This document shows positions 30,038-39,546 of a stretch of DNA of 64,000 nt, piece by piece. The notes under the pieces were generated by a model. That model was not told where the DNA came from. It saw only the letters and a program-made list of their open reading frames with translations, and searched no databases. The translations under genes and the position numbers were made by a program. The stretch is from Microbulbifer agarilyticus (GTDB taxonomy: Bacteria; Pseudomonadota; Gammaproteobacteria; Pseudomonadales; Cellvibrionaceae), in contig NZ_JAHVKO010000003.1 of assembly GCF_019800665.1 (NCBI RefSeq), forward strand, positions 830,688 to 894,687. Direction: 5' to 3'. The first letter of the stretch is position 1. Every line of letters starts with the position of its first letter.

Positions 30038-31353
30038 CGCCCGCGCTGCCTCTTCGTTACCTCACCGAGTTTTATCAGTACCACATAGGTCAGTGCCGAT
30101 GTAATTAGTGCATCGAATGCGGGGATTTGTGTAAGTAGCACTTTTTCTTGGCTGGTAAGAAACGCTACACCCATGCCGGCGAGCCACGCCAGCATCGCCG
30201 GCCAAGAGAACCTGGTCGGCCCCTCAATCTGCGATCCTTTTGCTCCAACTAATCGCTCACTTTTCACTTCCAGAATATAGTGTGCGGTATAGATCGCACC
30301 GATTGGCATAAAGATGATCCCGAGCGAAAAAATAAAATCGATAAAGTGATCGGAAATCCCCGCAAAGGCGACGCCGGTTCCGGCAATGCCGGAAAAGATC
30401 ACGATCTGCCACTCTTTAAAGCGCGGCACAATCGCAGCAATACTCAGCCCACAGCCATACAGGTTTACCGCATTGGTAATCGTGCTGGAAAAGATCACAA
30501 ATACCAGTGCCAAAATGCCAAGGCCGGCTGCATGTAGCATGGCGAGCACGTCGGTCTCCGATAGCCACACCGCGGTAGCTGCGCTGATGCAGTACACAAG
30601 CGTGGCACTGCCGAGAAATGGCAGGATAGAAGCGATCGCAGCATCCTTGGTGGATCTGCCGTAGCGCGTGAGGTCCGGCATCACCAGCGCGGAAACGATA
30701 AAACTCCCCACGACCGCGGAAACGGCTTCGCCGAGCCCCATACTGGCCGTGCCGCTGGCTGAGAAAATGTCTGTCAGGCTTGCCTGGTCCACGAGTTTGT
30801 ACAGCAACACACACAGGACGAGCAGCTGTATGGGCACGATGATGGCGGCGAGTTTCTGGATCGACTTGAATCCGAAGATGGCCGATGCGGTCATCAGCGC
30901 ACCCCCGCATACCGGGGCCAGCCAGTGGGGCAGGGTGATATCGCTAATGTCTGCCAGCAGGTATTCCATGGCGGAACTGAACAGCACGATGTTCACCCCG
31001 AACCAGCCAAACATGGACAGGGCAATACATAAATTTACGATATTCGCCCCGCGGCTGCCGAACGAATCTTTGATCAGCATATAGGAGCTGACACGTTTGC
31101 GAACGCCAACAATTCCCGTGGCGAAGCCCACCAGAGACAGCGCAAGGCCGCCCAGTAAAAATGCCCACAGCGCGGTCGCCATACCCGCCTCTGCCACTAC
31201 GACAACCCCGGTCATTACACCGGGCAGGGAGAAGGCGAGGGCAGAGTTTACTTCGGAGATCTTGCCCCCACTGACGCTGATATGTGCAGGAACTGGCTCG
31301 GTCGCATAATCCTGCAGCAATTGCTCCAGATCGGTGTTGGGTTGATTGTGCAT
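30034..31353 (-). CDS. NCS1-type nucleobase/hydantoin permease
   Basis: A 439-residue integral membrane protein with about 12 helices, resembling cytosine permease CodB of the NCS1 family. The N-terminal region (NSALAFSLPGVMTGVVVVAEAG) and KRVSSYMLIKDSFGSRGANIVNL fit that group. NCS1 members carry cytosine, purines, allantoin or, in Mhp1, hydantoins by cation symport. I chose ATG 31353 (MHNQPNTDLEQLL); the frame reaches 31425 without family-like residues. It is divergent from the TonB receptor. Because a DUF917 gene sits beyond the receptor, a hydantoin-like substrate is more attractive than cytosine, but the sequence alone does not decide. Confidence 0.85.
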   Translation of the reverse strand: MHNQPNTDLEQLLQDYATEPVPAHISVSGGKISEVNSALAFSLPGVMTGVVVVAEAGMATALWAFLLGGLALSLVGFATGIVGVRKRVSSYMLIKDSFGSRGANIVNLCIALSMFGWFGVNIVLFSSAMEYLLADISDITLPHWLAPVCGGALMTASAIFGFKSIQKLAAIIVPIQLLVLCVLLYKLVDQASLTDIFSASGTASMGLGEAVSAVVGSFIVSALVMPDLTRYGRSTKDAAIASILPFLGSATLVYCISAATAVWLSETDVLAMLHAAGLGILALVFVIFSSTITNAVNLYGCGLSIAAIVPRFKEWQIVIFSGIAGTGVAFAGISDHFIDFIFSLGIIFMPIGAIYTAHYILEVKSERLVGAKGSQIEGPTRFSWPAMLAWLAGMGVAFLTSQEKVLLTQIPAFDALITSALTYVVLIKLGEVTKRQRGR

Positions 31354-31638
31354 ACGTCGACTACCTGTTCGCCCAGCTTGCTCATCTGGCGGTATAGCTC
31401 GATGAGTGTTGCCCCGGGGTGGCACTTGGCCATTCTTATCATTCAGCCCTAACTATACCTCCAATGCCCGGAAACATTGTTTCCCCCAGAGTGGGTAGAT
31501 GTTCATAAAGTTTCGTCTCGGGCGGCTCCGTCGCGCAAAGGTTTCCCGCCCTGCATGGTAATTTTTTGAGCAGGGTTCGGGGGCAGCTGGTACACGCTCT
31601 CCGTCGCTAGATTTCGAATAACGATTAAGGAGCGGAAG

Positions 31639-33780
31639 ATGCCAGAAGGCAAAAAATGGCTGCGGATGTTCAGCTTGACCATTCTCGGGGCGGCCATCGC
31701 GGCCGAGAGCTACGCGGACTACACCATTGAGGAAGTCCAGGTTACCGCGCGCAAGCGTGCCGAAAGCCTGCAGGAAGTGCCGGATTCCATCACCGTGCTG
31801 AGTGCTGCACAGATCGAGTCCGCCGGCATCCGGGATCTGAAAGGTGTTGCGGCACTGACGCCAAACCTGAGCATGGACGACAACTACCGTCCAGGTACTG
31901 CTCGCATCTCCATCCGCGGCATGATCACCCCACAGGTCGGCGATGCCCCCCTCGCATACGTCGTTGACGGGGTTACCGCCCCAAGCATGGATTTTATTAA
32001 CCAGGATCTGCACGCAGTCGAGCGCATCGAAGTGATCAAGGGCCCTCAGGGCGCGCTCTACGGTAAGGGCGCAGTGGGTGGAGCGATCAACATCGTCACC
32101 CGGGAACCTACCAATGAAACCGAAGGCTCATTCATGGTTGGCGCAGGCAATGGCGAGAGCGTCAATGCCGAGGGCTTCCTCTCCGGTGCGCTGGTTGAGG
32201 ACTCACTGTATTACCGCGTGGGCGCCAAACACTCCGATAGTGCGGGGTTTATTGAAAATGAAGTGACCGGACAAATGGTGGATGCCAGCAAAGTCTCCAC
32301 GGTATCCGGCCTGCTCTCCTACCAGCTGAGCGATCAGGGCAAAGTGGACCTGCGGGCGCGCTACTCCGACAATCAGGCCGGGGTGGGTTATTACAGCGTG
32401 GTTGATTCCCCGGACGCGATCGGAGACGACGTTTGGTCCCGCCAGTCGTCCAATATTCTGGGCGGCAGCAACCGCGAGCTACTGGAATTGTCCGGCAAGT
32501 TTGAATGGTCTGCGGACTACGGCGATCTGTTGTTTGTCGCGGGCTACAGTGAAGTAGACGACCTGTCTTTTTCCGACTCGGATTACACCGGAATGCCGAG
32601 TGACTTCGACCTGTTGTTCGCCGGCGCGCAGGAAACCCAATACGGTGTAAAAGCCTATACCTCTGAACTGCGTTTCACCGCGCCTGCTGATCACGCAGTG
32701 CAGTGGCAGGCCGGTGCCTACTATCAATTGCGAGAAGTCGAATCCACGCTGCATCTGTGGGATGACTTCGACGGTGTAGGTGTGCGCACACGGGATAGCT
32801 TCGATATTCCCAACGATGAATTCATCGGTAGTAACCTCGACCCGGATTTTTTCACCGAATATCTGTATTCCATCGTAGATTCCAACACCAGCGATGCATG
32901 GGCAATTTTTGGCCAGGCGGCATACGACTTGACTGATACACTGACGGCCTCTGCCGCGCTGCGTTACGACATGGATAAACGGGAATCCTACGATTGGCGC
33001 GATGTAGAAGGCACCTTTGCCAAGCGCGATTTCTCCGAACTGCAGCCAAAATTCCAACTGTCATACGATTTATCGGAAGACTTACTGACCTATGTGTCTG
33101 TTTCCCGCGGCTTCCGCAGTGGCGGCTTCAATGAACCGCACCCCGATGTCGAACGCGTCTTTGATCAGGAAATTTCTGACAATTTCGAGATTGGCTTCAA
33201 GTCTGATTTTCTGGATCAGAAACTCGTGCTGAACGGCGCTGCGTTTCATGTGAATACGCAAAATACCCAGTATACGCAGTTCAATGTCGAGACCTTTACC
33301 TTAGAAAACCTGGGCATCGATCGCTCCATTTCTCAGGGCCTTGAGGCGGACTTCCAGTATCTGGTGAACTCTTCTCTGCGCCTGCACGGTGGTGTTGGTA
33401 TGGTGAAGTCGGAAATCGATCAATACGATGCGAATCCGGATCTCGAAGGCAATCGCGTACCCGGTGTCTACCGCTCCAATATCAATCTTGGTGCTGAGTA
33501 TGTACGTGCACTGCAAAGTGGTTCCGAGCTGGAGTTCCGGGTGGACTACCTGCGCAATGGAGCCATCGCCTGGGACCTGGAAAACAGTCTGGAAAGCGGT
33601 GCTACTAATATTGTGAATGTGCGCGCGAGTTACATCTTCGATCAAAGTCGCATTACTTTGTTTGCGGAAAATGTCACCGATGAAGCGACCATTTCTGACG
33701 CATTTGTATTGGACTACGGATATGGCCGACAGCCGGGGCGCCCCCGCTACTACGGCGTGCAATTCGGATATTCCTTTTAA
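31639..33780 (+). CDS. TonB-dependent outer membrane receptor
   Basis: A 713-residue TonB-dependent receptor. A signal peptide (MFSLTILGAAIAAESYA) is followed by a TonB-box-like start (YTIEEVQVTARKRAESLQEV), a plug domain (about 40-160, with IRGMITPQVG and ERIEVIKGPQGALYGKGAVGGAINI) and a 22-strand barrel ending in the aromatic residue of FGYSF. Receptors of this type take up large or scarce solutes across the outer membrane. A strong TAAGGAG Shine-Dalgarno precedes the ATG. Being between an NCS1 permease and a DUF917 gene, it probably serves the same substrate. Confidence 0.92.
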   Translation: MPEGKKWLRMFSLTILGAAIAAESYADYTIEEVQVTARKRAESLQEVPDSITVLSAAQIESAGIRDLKGVAALTPNLSMDDNYRPGTARISIRGMITPQVGDAPLAYVVDGVTAPSMDFINQDLHAVERIEVIKGPQGALYGKGAVGGAINIVTREPTNETEGSFMVGAGNGESVNAEGFLSGALVEDSLYYRVGAKHSDSAGFIENEVTGQMVDASKVSTVSGLLSYQLSDQGKVDLRARYSDNQAGVGYYSVVDSPDAIGDDVWSRQSSNILGGSNRELLELSGKFEWSADYGDLLFVAGYSEVDDLSFSDSDYTGMPSDFDLLFAGAQETQYGVKAYTSELRFTAPADHAVQWQAGAYYQLREVESTLHLWDDFDGVGVRTRDSFDIPNDEFIGSNLDPDFFTEYLYSIVDSNTSDAWAIFGQAAYDLTDTLTASAALRYDMDKRESYDWRDVEGTFAKRDFSELQPKFQLSYDLSEDLLTYVSVSRGFRSGGFNEPHPDVERVFDQEISDNFEIGFKSDFLDQKLVLNGAAFHVNTQNTQYTQFNVETFTLENLGIDRSISQGLEADFQYLVNSSLRLHGGVGMVKSEIDQYDANPDLEGNRVPGVYRSNINLGAEYVRALQSGSELEFRVDYLRNGAIAWDLENSLESGATNIVNVRASYIFDQSRITLFAENVTDEATISDAFVLDYGYGRQPGRPRYYGVQFGYSF

Positions 33781-33857
33781 TTTTTGACTTTATCCATATT
33801 AGGGCGCCGCTCGGTTACCGGGCGGCACCTTGTGTATCTGTAGTGCGAGACTGAACA

Positions 33858-34958
33858 ATGCGAGTACTGACAAGACAGAATCTGCAAGACATTCTGTATG
33901 GATGTGCGATCCTCGGAACCGGCGGTGGCGGCGAGTTGGATGAGGGTTTTGAACTCATCGACGAAGCGTTGGCGCTGGGCAAGGAGTTTGTGCTCGCAGA
34001 CCCATCGGAAATTCCTGACGAAGCGATGATTTGTACTCCCTATATGCTCGGTGCTATCTCAGAGCTGCCGGCGGGAGAGGAGGATAAGTACGCGCGTTTG
34101 CCTACCGGTGAAGTGCGACCCATTCTTGCAGCTTACCAGCGTATGGAGGCTTACAAGGGAACCAAGTTCAGTGGCACCGTAGCCTGTGAACTGGGTGGGT
34201 CAAACACGGCAATGGCGTTTTACGTTGCCGCCATGACCGGTGGCTACATCGTCGATGGTGACCCGGCCGGTCGCGCCGTCCCGGAAATTACGCATTCCAC
34301 GTATTACCTGAACGACCTGCCGGCGGCCCCCATTGTGACTGCCAATGCCTTTGGTGAGTGCATGGTTATTGAAAACGTGGTTGATGACCTTCGCGCAGAG
34401 GAAATTGTCCGCGCGCTATCCATGGCGAGCGGCAATGATATTGCTGCAGTCGATCACGCCCTGTGTATGCAGGAACTACGCGGCGCGCTGATCGGCGGCA
34501 CCATCACCAAAGCGCTGGAACTTGGCAGAACCTGGCGCGCCACCAAGGCAGACGGCGGCGACATTGCAGCGAATATTGCGGCGCAAGGTGGCGGCGAAGT
34601 GGTGTTCCGTGGAGCTATCTCCACGTGCGACTGGAAGACCGCTGAGGGTTTCACGCTTGGCAATATCTCTATTTCCGGAGATGGGGATTACGCTGGCTCG
34701 GATTACGCGATCTGGCTCAAGAATGAGAATATGATTGCGTGGCGCAACGGTGAAGTGCACGCCACCATACCGGACCTGATTTGTCTTCTGGATATGGAAA
34801 CCGGTGAGCCGGTAACCAACCCCAATTATCGCGTGGACCAGAAAGTGGCCGTGGTAGTTCTTCCCGCACCCAATGCATTTCTGAGTGAGAAAGGACTGGA
34901 AATTTTTGGTCCCAAGTATCTTGGTTATTCCTTCGAATACCGCAGCGCGGTGGCGTAA
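33858..34958 (+). CDS. DUF917 / S-methylthiohydantoin desulfurase-family protein
   Basis: A 366-residue protein of the DUF917 family, now named in Pfam after S-methylthiohydantoin desulfurase and often encoded beside hydantoinases. The N-terminus (DILYGCAILGTGGGGELDEG) and middle (GGYIVDGDPAGRAVPEITHSTYY) carry family motifs, and ADGGDIAANIAAQGGGEVVF belongs to the second domain. The exact reaction is unknown here; breakdown of a hydantoin or related ring is the best family-based guess. It follows the TonB receptor by 77 bases and precedes an MFS carrier. Confidence 0.82.
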   Translation: MRVLTRQNLQDILYGCAILGTGGGGELDEGFELIDEALALGKEFVLADPSEIPDEAMICTPYMLGAISELPAGEEDKYARLPTGEVRPILAAYQRMEAYKGTKFSGTVACELGGSNTAMAFYVAAMTGGYIVDGDPAGRAVPEITHSTYYLNDLPAAPIVTANAFGECMVIENVVDDLRAEEIVRALSMASGNDIAAVDHALCMQELRGALIGGTITKALELGRTWRATKADGGDIAANIAAQGGGEVVFRGAISTCDWKTAEGFTLGNISISGDGDYAGSDYAIWLKNENMIAWRNGEVHATIPDLICLLDMETGEPVTNPNYRVDQKVAVVVLPAPNAFLSEKGLEIFGPKYLGYSFEYRSAVA

Positions 34959-35049
34959 AATGCCCTTTTCCGAGTATTTTCTGTGATGCGCGGATTCGTC
35001 CTCCGACTGTCTATGATGAATAGAGGGGTTGCCTGAAGTTGGGGGATCT

Positions 35050-36318
35050 GTGTCAGGAGCGAAGTCGACACACGACAGTAAGGGCCAAGGTGGCGTGCAG
35101 GAGAATCACCGGTTTGCTCTGACCGCACTGACCATTCTGTTTTTCATGTGGGGCTTTATCACCTGCCTCAATGACATCCTGGTGCCGCACCTCAAGGCGG
35201 TATTTGACCTCAGCTACACCCAGGCCATGCTGGTGCAGTTCGCCTTCTTCGGCGCTTACTTCACGATTTCGCTACCCGCTGGCGCCCTGGTGCGCCGTAT
35301 CGGGTTTAAGTACGGTATTGTATGCGGGCTACTGGTGGCAGCGCTCGGTTGTTTGCTGTTTTATCCCGCTGCAGAGGTGCAAACCTACCCGCTGTTTTTG
35401 GGTGCTCTGTTTGTATTGGCATCCGGTGTCACCCTATTGCAGGTCTCTGCCAATCCCTATGTCACGGCTTTGGGGGATCCTGCCACGGCGTCCAGTCGCT
35501 TGACCCTGACGCAGGGCTTCAATGCCTTGGGTACCACCTTGGCACCATTTTTTGGTGGAGCACTCATCCTTTCGACCGCGGTAACGGCGCTTCCCGATCC
35601 AAGCCATTCCGCGAAGTCGGTCCAGCTTCCCTACCTGATTCTTGCAGGCACGCTCGTGCTACTTGCGGTGACCTTCTACTTACTGAAATTACCGCGTGTT
35701 TTGCCCGAGTACACCGGCAAGGTAGTGGGGGAAAAGTCCATCTGGTCGCATCGGCATCTGGTGCTCGGGGCGCTGGGAATATTTCTGTATGTTGGCGCGG
35801 AAGTGGCTATCGGCAGTTTTATGGTCAACTTCCTGGGTTTGCCGGAAGTCATGGGGATGGAGGAAGCGCAGGCAGCGAACTACATCGCGATCTACTGGGC
35901 CGGTGCCATGGTGGGGCGGTTTATCGGTGCTTTCGTTATGCGGGTGGTACCACCGGGAACGGTACTTGCGGTAAATGGGGCCGCTGCGATTGTGCTGATA
36001 TCGGTGGCAATGTTCACCAATGGGGTCGTCGCCATGTGGTCTTTGTTGCTGGTGGGGCTGTGCAACTCGATCATGTTCCCGACGATTTTTAGTCTGGCAC
36101 TGCGGGGGATGGGAGTGCAATCCGGCCAGGCATCGGGACTGCTGTGTCTGGCCATTGTTGGGGGGGCTTTGGTACCGCTGCTTCAAGGCGTGCTCGCGGA
36201 CGCGATTGGTCTGCACCACTCCTACTTCATACCAGTGATGTGTTATCTCTACATTGTGTATTACGGCGTATTGGGGTGGCGCGCAGAGTCGCCTAGTGCG
36301 CGTAAGTCAGGCAGTTAA
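35050..36318 (+). CDS. FucP-family MFS transporter
   Basis: A 422-residue major facilitator with 12 predicted helices, closest in pattern to the fucose:proton symporter FucP and NagP sugar carriers ([24 protein letters not shown] at the start, [26 protein letters not shown] in the middle). The charged pair in [13 protein letters not shown] and the helix-2 RRIGFKYG motif fit proton-coupled transport. GTG 35050 has a G-rich Shine-Dalgarno five bases upstream, which favours it over TTG 35029. The substrate is unknown; in this context it may carry a sugar-like or hydantoin-like solute across the inner membrane. Its 3' end overlaps the opposing DUF1540 gene by 26 bases. Confidence 0.87.
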   Translation: MSGAKSTHDSKGQGGVQENHRFALTALTILFFMWGFITCLNDILVPHLKAVFDLSYTQAMLVQFAFFGAYFTISLPAGALVRRIGFKYGIVCGLLVAALGCLLFYPAAEVQTYPLFLGALFVLASGVTLLQVSANPYVTALGDPATASSRLTLTQGFNALGTTLAPFFGGALILSTAVTALPDPSHSAKSVQLPYLILAGTLVLLAVTFYLLKLPRVLPEYTGKVVGEKSIWSHRHLVLGALGIFLYVGAEVAIGSFMVNFLGLPEVMGMEEAQAANYIAIYWAGAMVGRFIGAFVMRVVPPGTVLAVNGAAAIVLISVAMFTNGVVAMWSLLLVGLCNSIMFPTIFSLALRGMGVQSGQASGLLCLAIVGGALVPLLQGVLADAIGLHHSYFIPVMCYLYIVYYGVLGWRAESPSARKSGS

Positions 36319-36583
36319 CCGTATCGCCGCTGTAGCCCAGTTCAATCTTGTCCGCGCTGCATTCAAAATCGATGTTGTGGCTACAACCGGTTACCTTGCA
36401 GGCGCCAACACCGGCGTTGCGTTGACGGCTGGTGTGGTGGCTGTTGCTGAAAAAAGTATCGCAGTCCGGGTGTTCACCATCGCCAACGGTGATGGCACGT
36501 GCGTGGCATGAGGAATCGGTGTTGTAGGCGCACTCCGTTGCAGCGCAGCTGGAAACTTCAGGCATATCGGTGGCGATGATCAT
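36293..36583 (-). CDS. DUF1540 cysteine-rich small protein
   Basis: A 96-residue protein made of two cysteine-rich repeats of the DUF1540 type: [19 protein letters not shown], then DCDTF, and [19 protein letters not shown], then NCLTY. Eight conserved cysteines in two sets suggest metal binding (zinc or iron-sulfur is conceivable), and there is no signal peptide. The function of the family is unknown. The ATG at 36583 has a GAGAA-type Shine-Dalgarno. It runs convergently into the MFS gene and overlaps its last 26 bases. Confidence 0.85.
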   Translation of the reverse strand: MIIATDMPEVSSCAATECAYNTDSSCHARAITVGDGEHPDCDTFFSNSHHTSRQRNAGVGACKVTGCSHNIDFECSADKIELGYSGDTVNCLTYAH

Positions 36584-36801
36584 GGCGTGATTCTCTGCGG
36601 TTTATTGTAAATAGACCAAACTCCCGCCTTGAGCCTAGTACAGACCTATTGCTTGTCAAACGCAGGACCGGTCAAACATCGAATCAAACTCAGTTACCGG
36701 TCACGAACGGATACATAACCGCCTTGTCGCTTTTTCGTACGCGCGGATCAGGGTAGAGTAGTCCTTTCGAATAAGAATAATTTGACGTTAGGAGTCGTGC
36801 G

Positions 36802-37146
36802 ATGAGCTTTGCCAATCGGCAACAGGCCGCCCGTTACTGGAAAGAAAATATTCGCCTGATGCTCAGCTTGCTGTGCGTCTGGTTTGTGGTGTCTTTCGGT
36901 TGCGGAATACTGTTTGTAGAAGAACTGAACCAGATCCGATTTGGTGGCTTTAAGCTGGGATTCTGGTTTGCCCAGCAGGGCGCTATCTATGTGTTTCTGG
37001 GTTTGATTTTTTTCTACGTCTACAAGATGAATCAGCTGGACAAGAAGTACGGTGTGTATGAAGGCGATGAGTCGGCGCCTTCTGTGGAAGATGCCGAGCC
37101 AACTGCAGGAAATACTGCAGCTCAGCAACTTGAAGGAGGGCAGTGA
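36802..37146 (+). CDS. sodium:solute symporter small subunit (DUF4212)
   Basis: A 114-residue membrane protein with two helices ([21 protein letters not shown] and [21 protein letters not shown]) and an acidic tail. It matches the DUF4212 small-subunit family ([16 protein letters not shown], then [20 protein letters not shown]) that is always encoded before a VC_2705-type symporter. The pair probably moves a carboxylate such as acetate with sodium. The gene ends just before the large subunit, whose Shine-Dalgarno GGAGG lies in its 3' end. Confidence 0.92.
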   Translation: MSFANRQQAARYWKENIRLMLSLLCVWFVVSFGCGILFVEELNQIRFGGFKLGFWFAQQGAIYVFLGLIFFYVYKMNQLDKKYGVYEGDESAPSVEDAEPTAGNTAAQQLEGGQ

Positions 37147-37148
37147 GC

Positions 37149-38849
37149 ATGGATGTACAAAGCCTTACCTTCCTGATTGTTGGGGCCACCTTTGTCCTGT
37201 ATATCGCCATCGCCCTCTGGGCCCGCGCGGGCTCCACTAACGATTTCTACGTGGCAGGCGGCGGCGTGCACCCGGTTGCCAACGGTATGGCCACGGCAGC
37301 GGACTGGATGTCGGCGGCCTCGTTTATTTCCATGGCCGGCCTCATTTCCTTCATGGGTTACGACGGTGCGGTATATCTGCTGGGCTGGACCGGTGGCTAT
37401 GTGCTGCTGGCCCTGTGTCTTGCGCCCTACCTGCGTAAGTTCGGCAAGTTCACCGTGCCCGATTTTATCGGCGATCGCTATTACTCCCAGGCGGCGCGCA
37501 CGGTGGCAGTGATTTGTGCCATTTTTGTCAGCTTTACCTATGTGGCCGGCCAGATGCGTGGCGTGGGCGTGGTGTTCTCCCGTTTTCTGGAAGTGGATAT
37601 TGCCACCGGTGTGATGATTGGCATGGGGGTAGTGTTTTTCTACGCAGTGCTCGGCGGTATGAAGGGCATTACTTACACGCAAGTGGCCCAGTACTGTGTA
37701 CTAATTTTTGCCTACATGGTGCCGGCAGTTTTTATTTCCATCATGATGACCGGCCATGTTCTTCCCCAGGCGGGCTTTGGTGGCCTGCTTGCCGATGGCA
37801 CCTACCTACTGGATAAGTTGGATGGGTTATCCACAGAACTTGGATTTGCCGAGTACACCTCGGGCAGTAAAAGCACTGTGGATATGTTTTTCATTACCGC
37901 AGCGTTGATGGTTGGTACCGCGGGCCTGCCCCATGTAATTGTGCGCTTCTTTACCGTGCCCAAGGTGCGCGACGCGCGAAAATCTGCCGGTTGGGCACTG
38001 CTGTTTATTGCCCTGCTTTACACCACTGCGCCGGCCATTGCCTCGTTTGCCCGGGTCAATATGATCGACACCATTAACGGGCCGGATGGGCAGGGCACAC
38101 CGCACGCGGAAGCCCCGAGCTGGGTTGCCAACTGGGAAGAGACCGGCTTGATCCAGTGGGACGACAAGAATGCGGACGGCAAGATGTTTTATTCCGGTGA
38201 CGAACGCAATGAGATGCAGGTAGACCGCGACATTATGGTGTTGGCAAATCCGGAAATCGCCAACCTCCCTGCGTGGGTAATTGCACTGGTTGCTGCCGGT
38301 GGCGTGGCTGCGGCCTTGTCTACTTCTGCCGGGTTACTGCTGGTAATATCGACGTCCATTTCCCACGACTTGCTCAAGCGCAACCTGATGCCGCGCATTA
38401 CCGAAAAGCAGGAGTTGGGTTATGCCCGTGCTGCCGCGGCAGTTGCCGTTTGTATCGCGGGTTATCTCGGAATTAATCCACCGGGTTTTGTCGCCCAGGT
38501 GGTAGCTTTTGCCTTTGGGCTTGCGGCCTCATCGTTCTTCCCGGCCATCATCATGGGGATATTTTCCAAGCGGATGAATAAGGAAGGTGCGATCGCCGGC
38601 ATGCTGTCCGGAATCCTGTTTACCGCGGTGTATATCGTTTACTTCAAGTTTGTGAACCCGGCAGCGAACACGCCGGACAACTGGTGGTTTGGTATCTCGC
38701 CGGAAGGTATCGGAACCCTGGGCATGCTGCTGAACTTTGCCGTGGCGATTGGCGTGGCGAAATTTACCCGTAAGACGCCTGACGATGTGCAGGAAATGGT
38801 GGAAAGTATTCGTTTCCCGCAAGGCGCCGGTACAGCCAGTGCACACTGA
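37149..38849 (+). CDS. VC_2705-family sodium:solute symporter
   Basis: A 566-residue SSS-family transporter with about 13 helices. Signatures are [22 protein letters not shown] near the N-terminus and [17 protein letters not shown]. The subfamily's extra loop is present around residue 310-360 ([19 protein letters not shown] with [16 protein letters not shown]). ActP-type acetate/carboxylate uptake is the likely role. I selected ATG 37149 because the GGAGG at 37135 fits it better than GTG 37143. A terminator follows within 20 bases. Confidence 0.92.
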   Translation: MDVQSLTFLIVGATFVLYIAIALWARAGSTNDFYVAGGGVHPVANGMATAADWMSAASFISMAGLISFMGYDGAVYLLGWTGGYVLLALCLAPYLRKFGKFTVPDFIGDRYYSQAARTVAVICAIFVSFTYVAGQMRGVGVVFSRFLEVDIATGVMIGMGVVFFYAVLGGMKGITYTQVAQYCVLIFAYMVPAVFISIMMTGHVLPQAGFGGLLADGTYLLDKLDGLSTELGFAEYTSGSKSTVDMFFITAALMVGTAGLPHVIVRFFTVPKVRDARKSAGWALLFIALLYTTAPAIASFARVNMIDTINGPDGQGTPHAEAPSWVANWEETGLIQWDDKNADGKMFYSGDERNEMQVDRDIMVLANPEIANLPAWVIALVAAGGVAAALSTSAGLLLVISTSISHDLLKRNLMPRITEKQELGYARAAAAVAVCIAGYLGINPPGFVAQVVAFAFGLAASSFFPAIIMGIFSKRMNKEGAIAGMLSGILFTAVYIVYFKFVNPAANTPDNWWFGISPEGIGTLGMLLNFAVAIGVAKFTRKTPDDVQEMVESIRFPQGAGTASAH

Positions 38850-38865
38850 GTGTTGGTGATGTAGA

Positions 38866-38891
38866 AAAGCGAGCCACGGCTCGCTTTTTTA
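38866..38891 (+). terminator. rho-independent terminator after the sodium symporter
   Basis: Stem AGCGAGCC / GGCTCGCT with a two-base loop, flanked by A and T runs, so it can work in both directions. It lies between the symporter and the convergent GNAT gene. Confidence 0.85.
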
Positions 38892-39437
38892 TTGTTTGTT
38901 CGGTTCGCGTTTCTGGTTCCAGGCGAGGAGCGCGAGTTCTTCGTTGGTCTCCGGGAATATGAAAACGTCTTCCTTGCTCAAACCGAGTTTTTCCAGCAGC
39001 TTGATGGAGGCATGGTTCTCGGGCGTGGCGATGGCGAGAATGCGCGTTAGACCGAGTGATTCTTTTCCCCATTGCATGGCCGCGGTGGCCGCCTCCAAGG
39101 CATAACCTTGCCCGCGATACTGGGGCAGATAGGCGAAGCCGACTTCGACATTATCCAGTTCGGCGCGGCGCATCAGTCCAGATTGCCCAATGGGGGTTCC
39201 ATCTTTTAGTTCTACACAATACATTCCGAGCCCGTGGGATGCATACATGGCTATGGGACCGCGCAGGATATACTGACGCGCATCCTCGAGCGTGCGCACA
39301 CCGCGGTCACCAATATAGCGGTGAAAGTCCGGGTCGTTCAGCAGCTCCAGAGTGAATTGCGCATCTGCATCGCTGTCGGTGAGCTGGCGCAGGCGCAAGC
39401 GTTCGGTGGTGATTGTGGGCACTGGGGAGCTAGACAT
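38889..39437 (-). CDS. GNAT family N-acetyltransferase
   Basis: A 182-residue acetyltransferase of the RimJ/RimL-like group. The start region TERLRLRQLTDSDADAQF, the acetyl-CoA loop YRGQGYALEAATAAMQW and the C-terminal IATPENHASIKLLEKLGL are classical. The substrate is unknown; relatives acetylate protein N-termini or small amines. ATG 39437 (MSSSPVPTITTERL) fits the family; the frame extends to 39494. Confidence 0.88.
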   Translation of the reverse strand: MSSSPVPTITTERLRLRQLTDSDADAQFTLELLNDPDFHRYIGDRGVRTLEDARQYILRGPIAMYASHGLGMYCVELKDGTPIGQSGLMRRAELDNVEVGFAYLPQYRGQGYALEAATAAMQWGKESLGLTRILAIATPENHASIKLLEKLGLSKEDVFIFPETNEELALLAWNQKREPNKQ

Positions 39438-39497
39438 TGTATGAGGGCACTTCAGGTTATCGCTGAGTAGAGGAGAATACCCAGCTTTATCCACAAA

Positions 39498-39526
39498 TAA
39501 AAACGCCCACCGAAGTGGGCGTTTTT
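39498..39526 (-). terminator. bidirectional hairpin terminator
   Basis: Stem AAACGCCCAC / GTGGGCGTTT with loop CGAA, flanked by A and T runs. It lies just past the stop of the minus-strand autotransporter gene and should end its transcript. Confidence 0.85.
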
Positions 39527-39546
39527 ATGCGGCTAAGCGCTTTTTA

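Noticed and set aside
31248..31442. Small minus-strand ORF upstream of the NCS1 permease
   Set aside because: Overlaps the permease start in another frame and shows no recognisable family.
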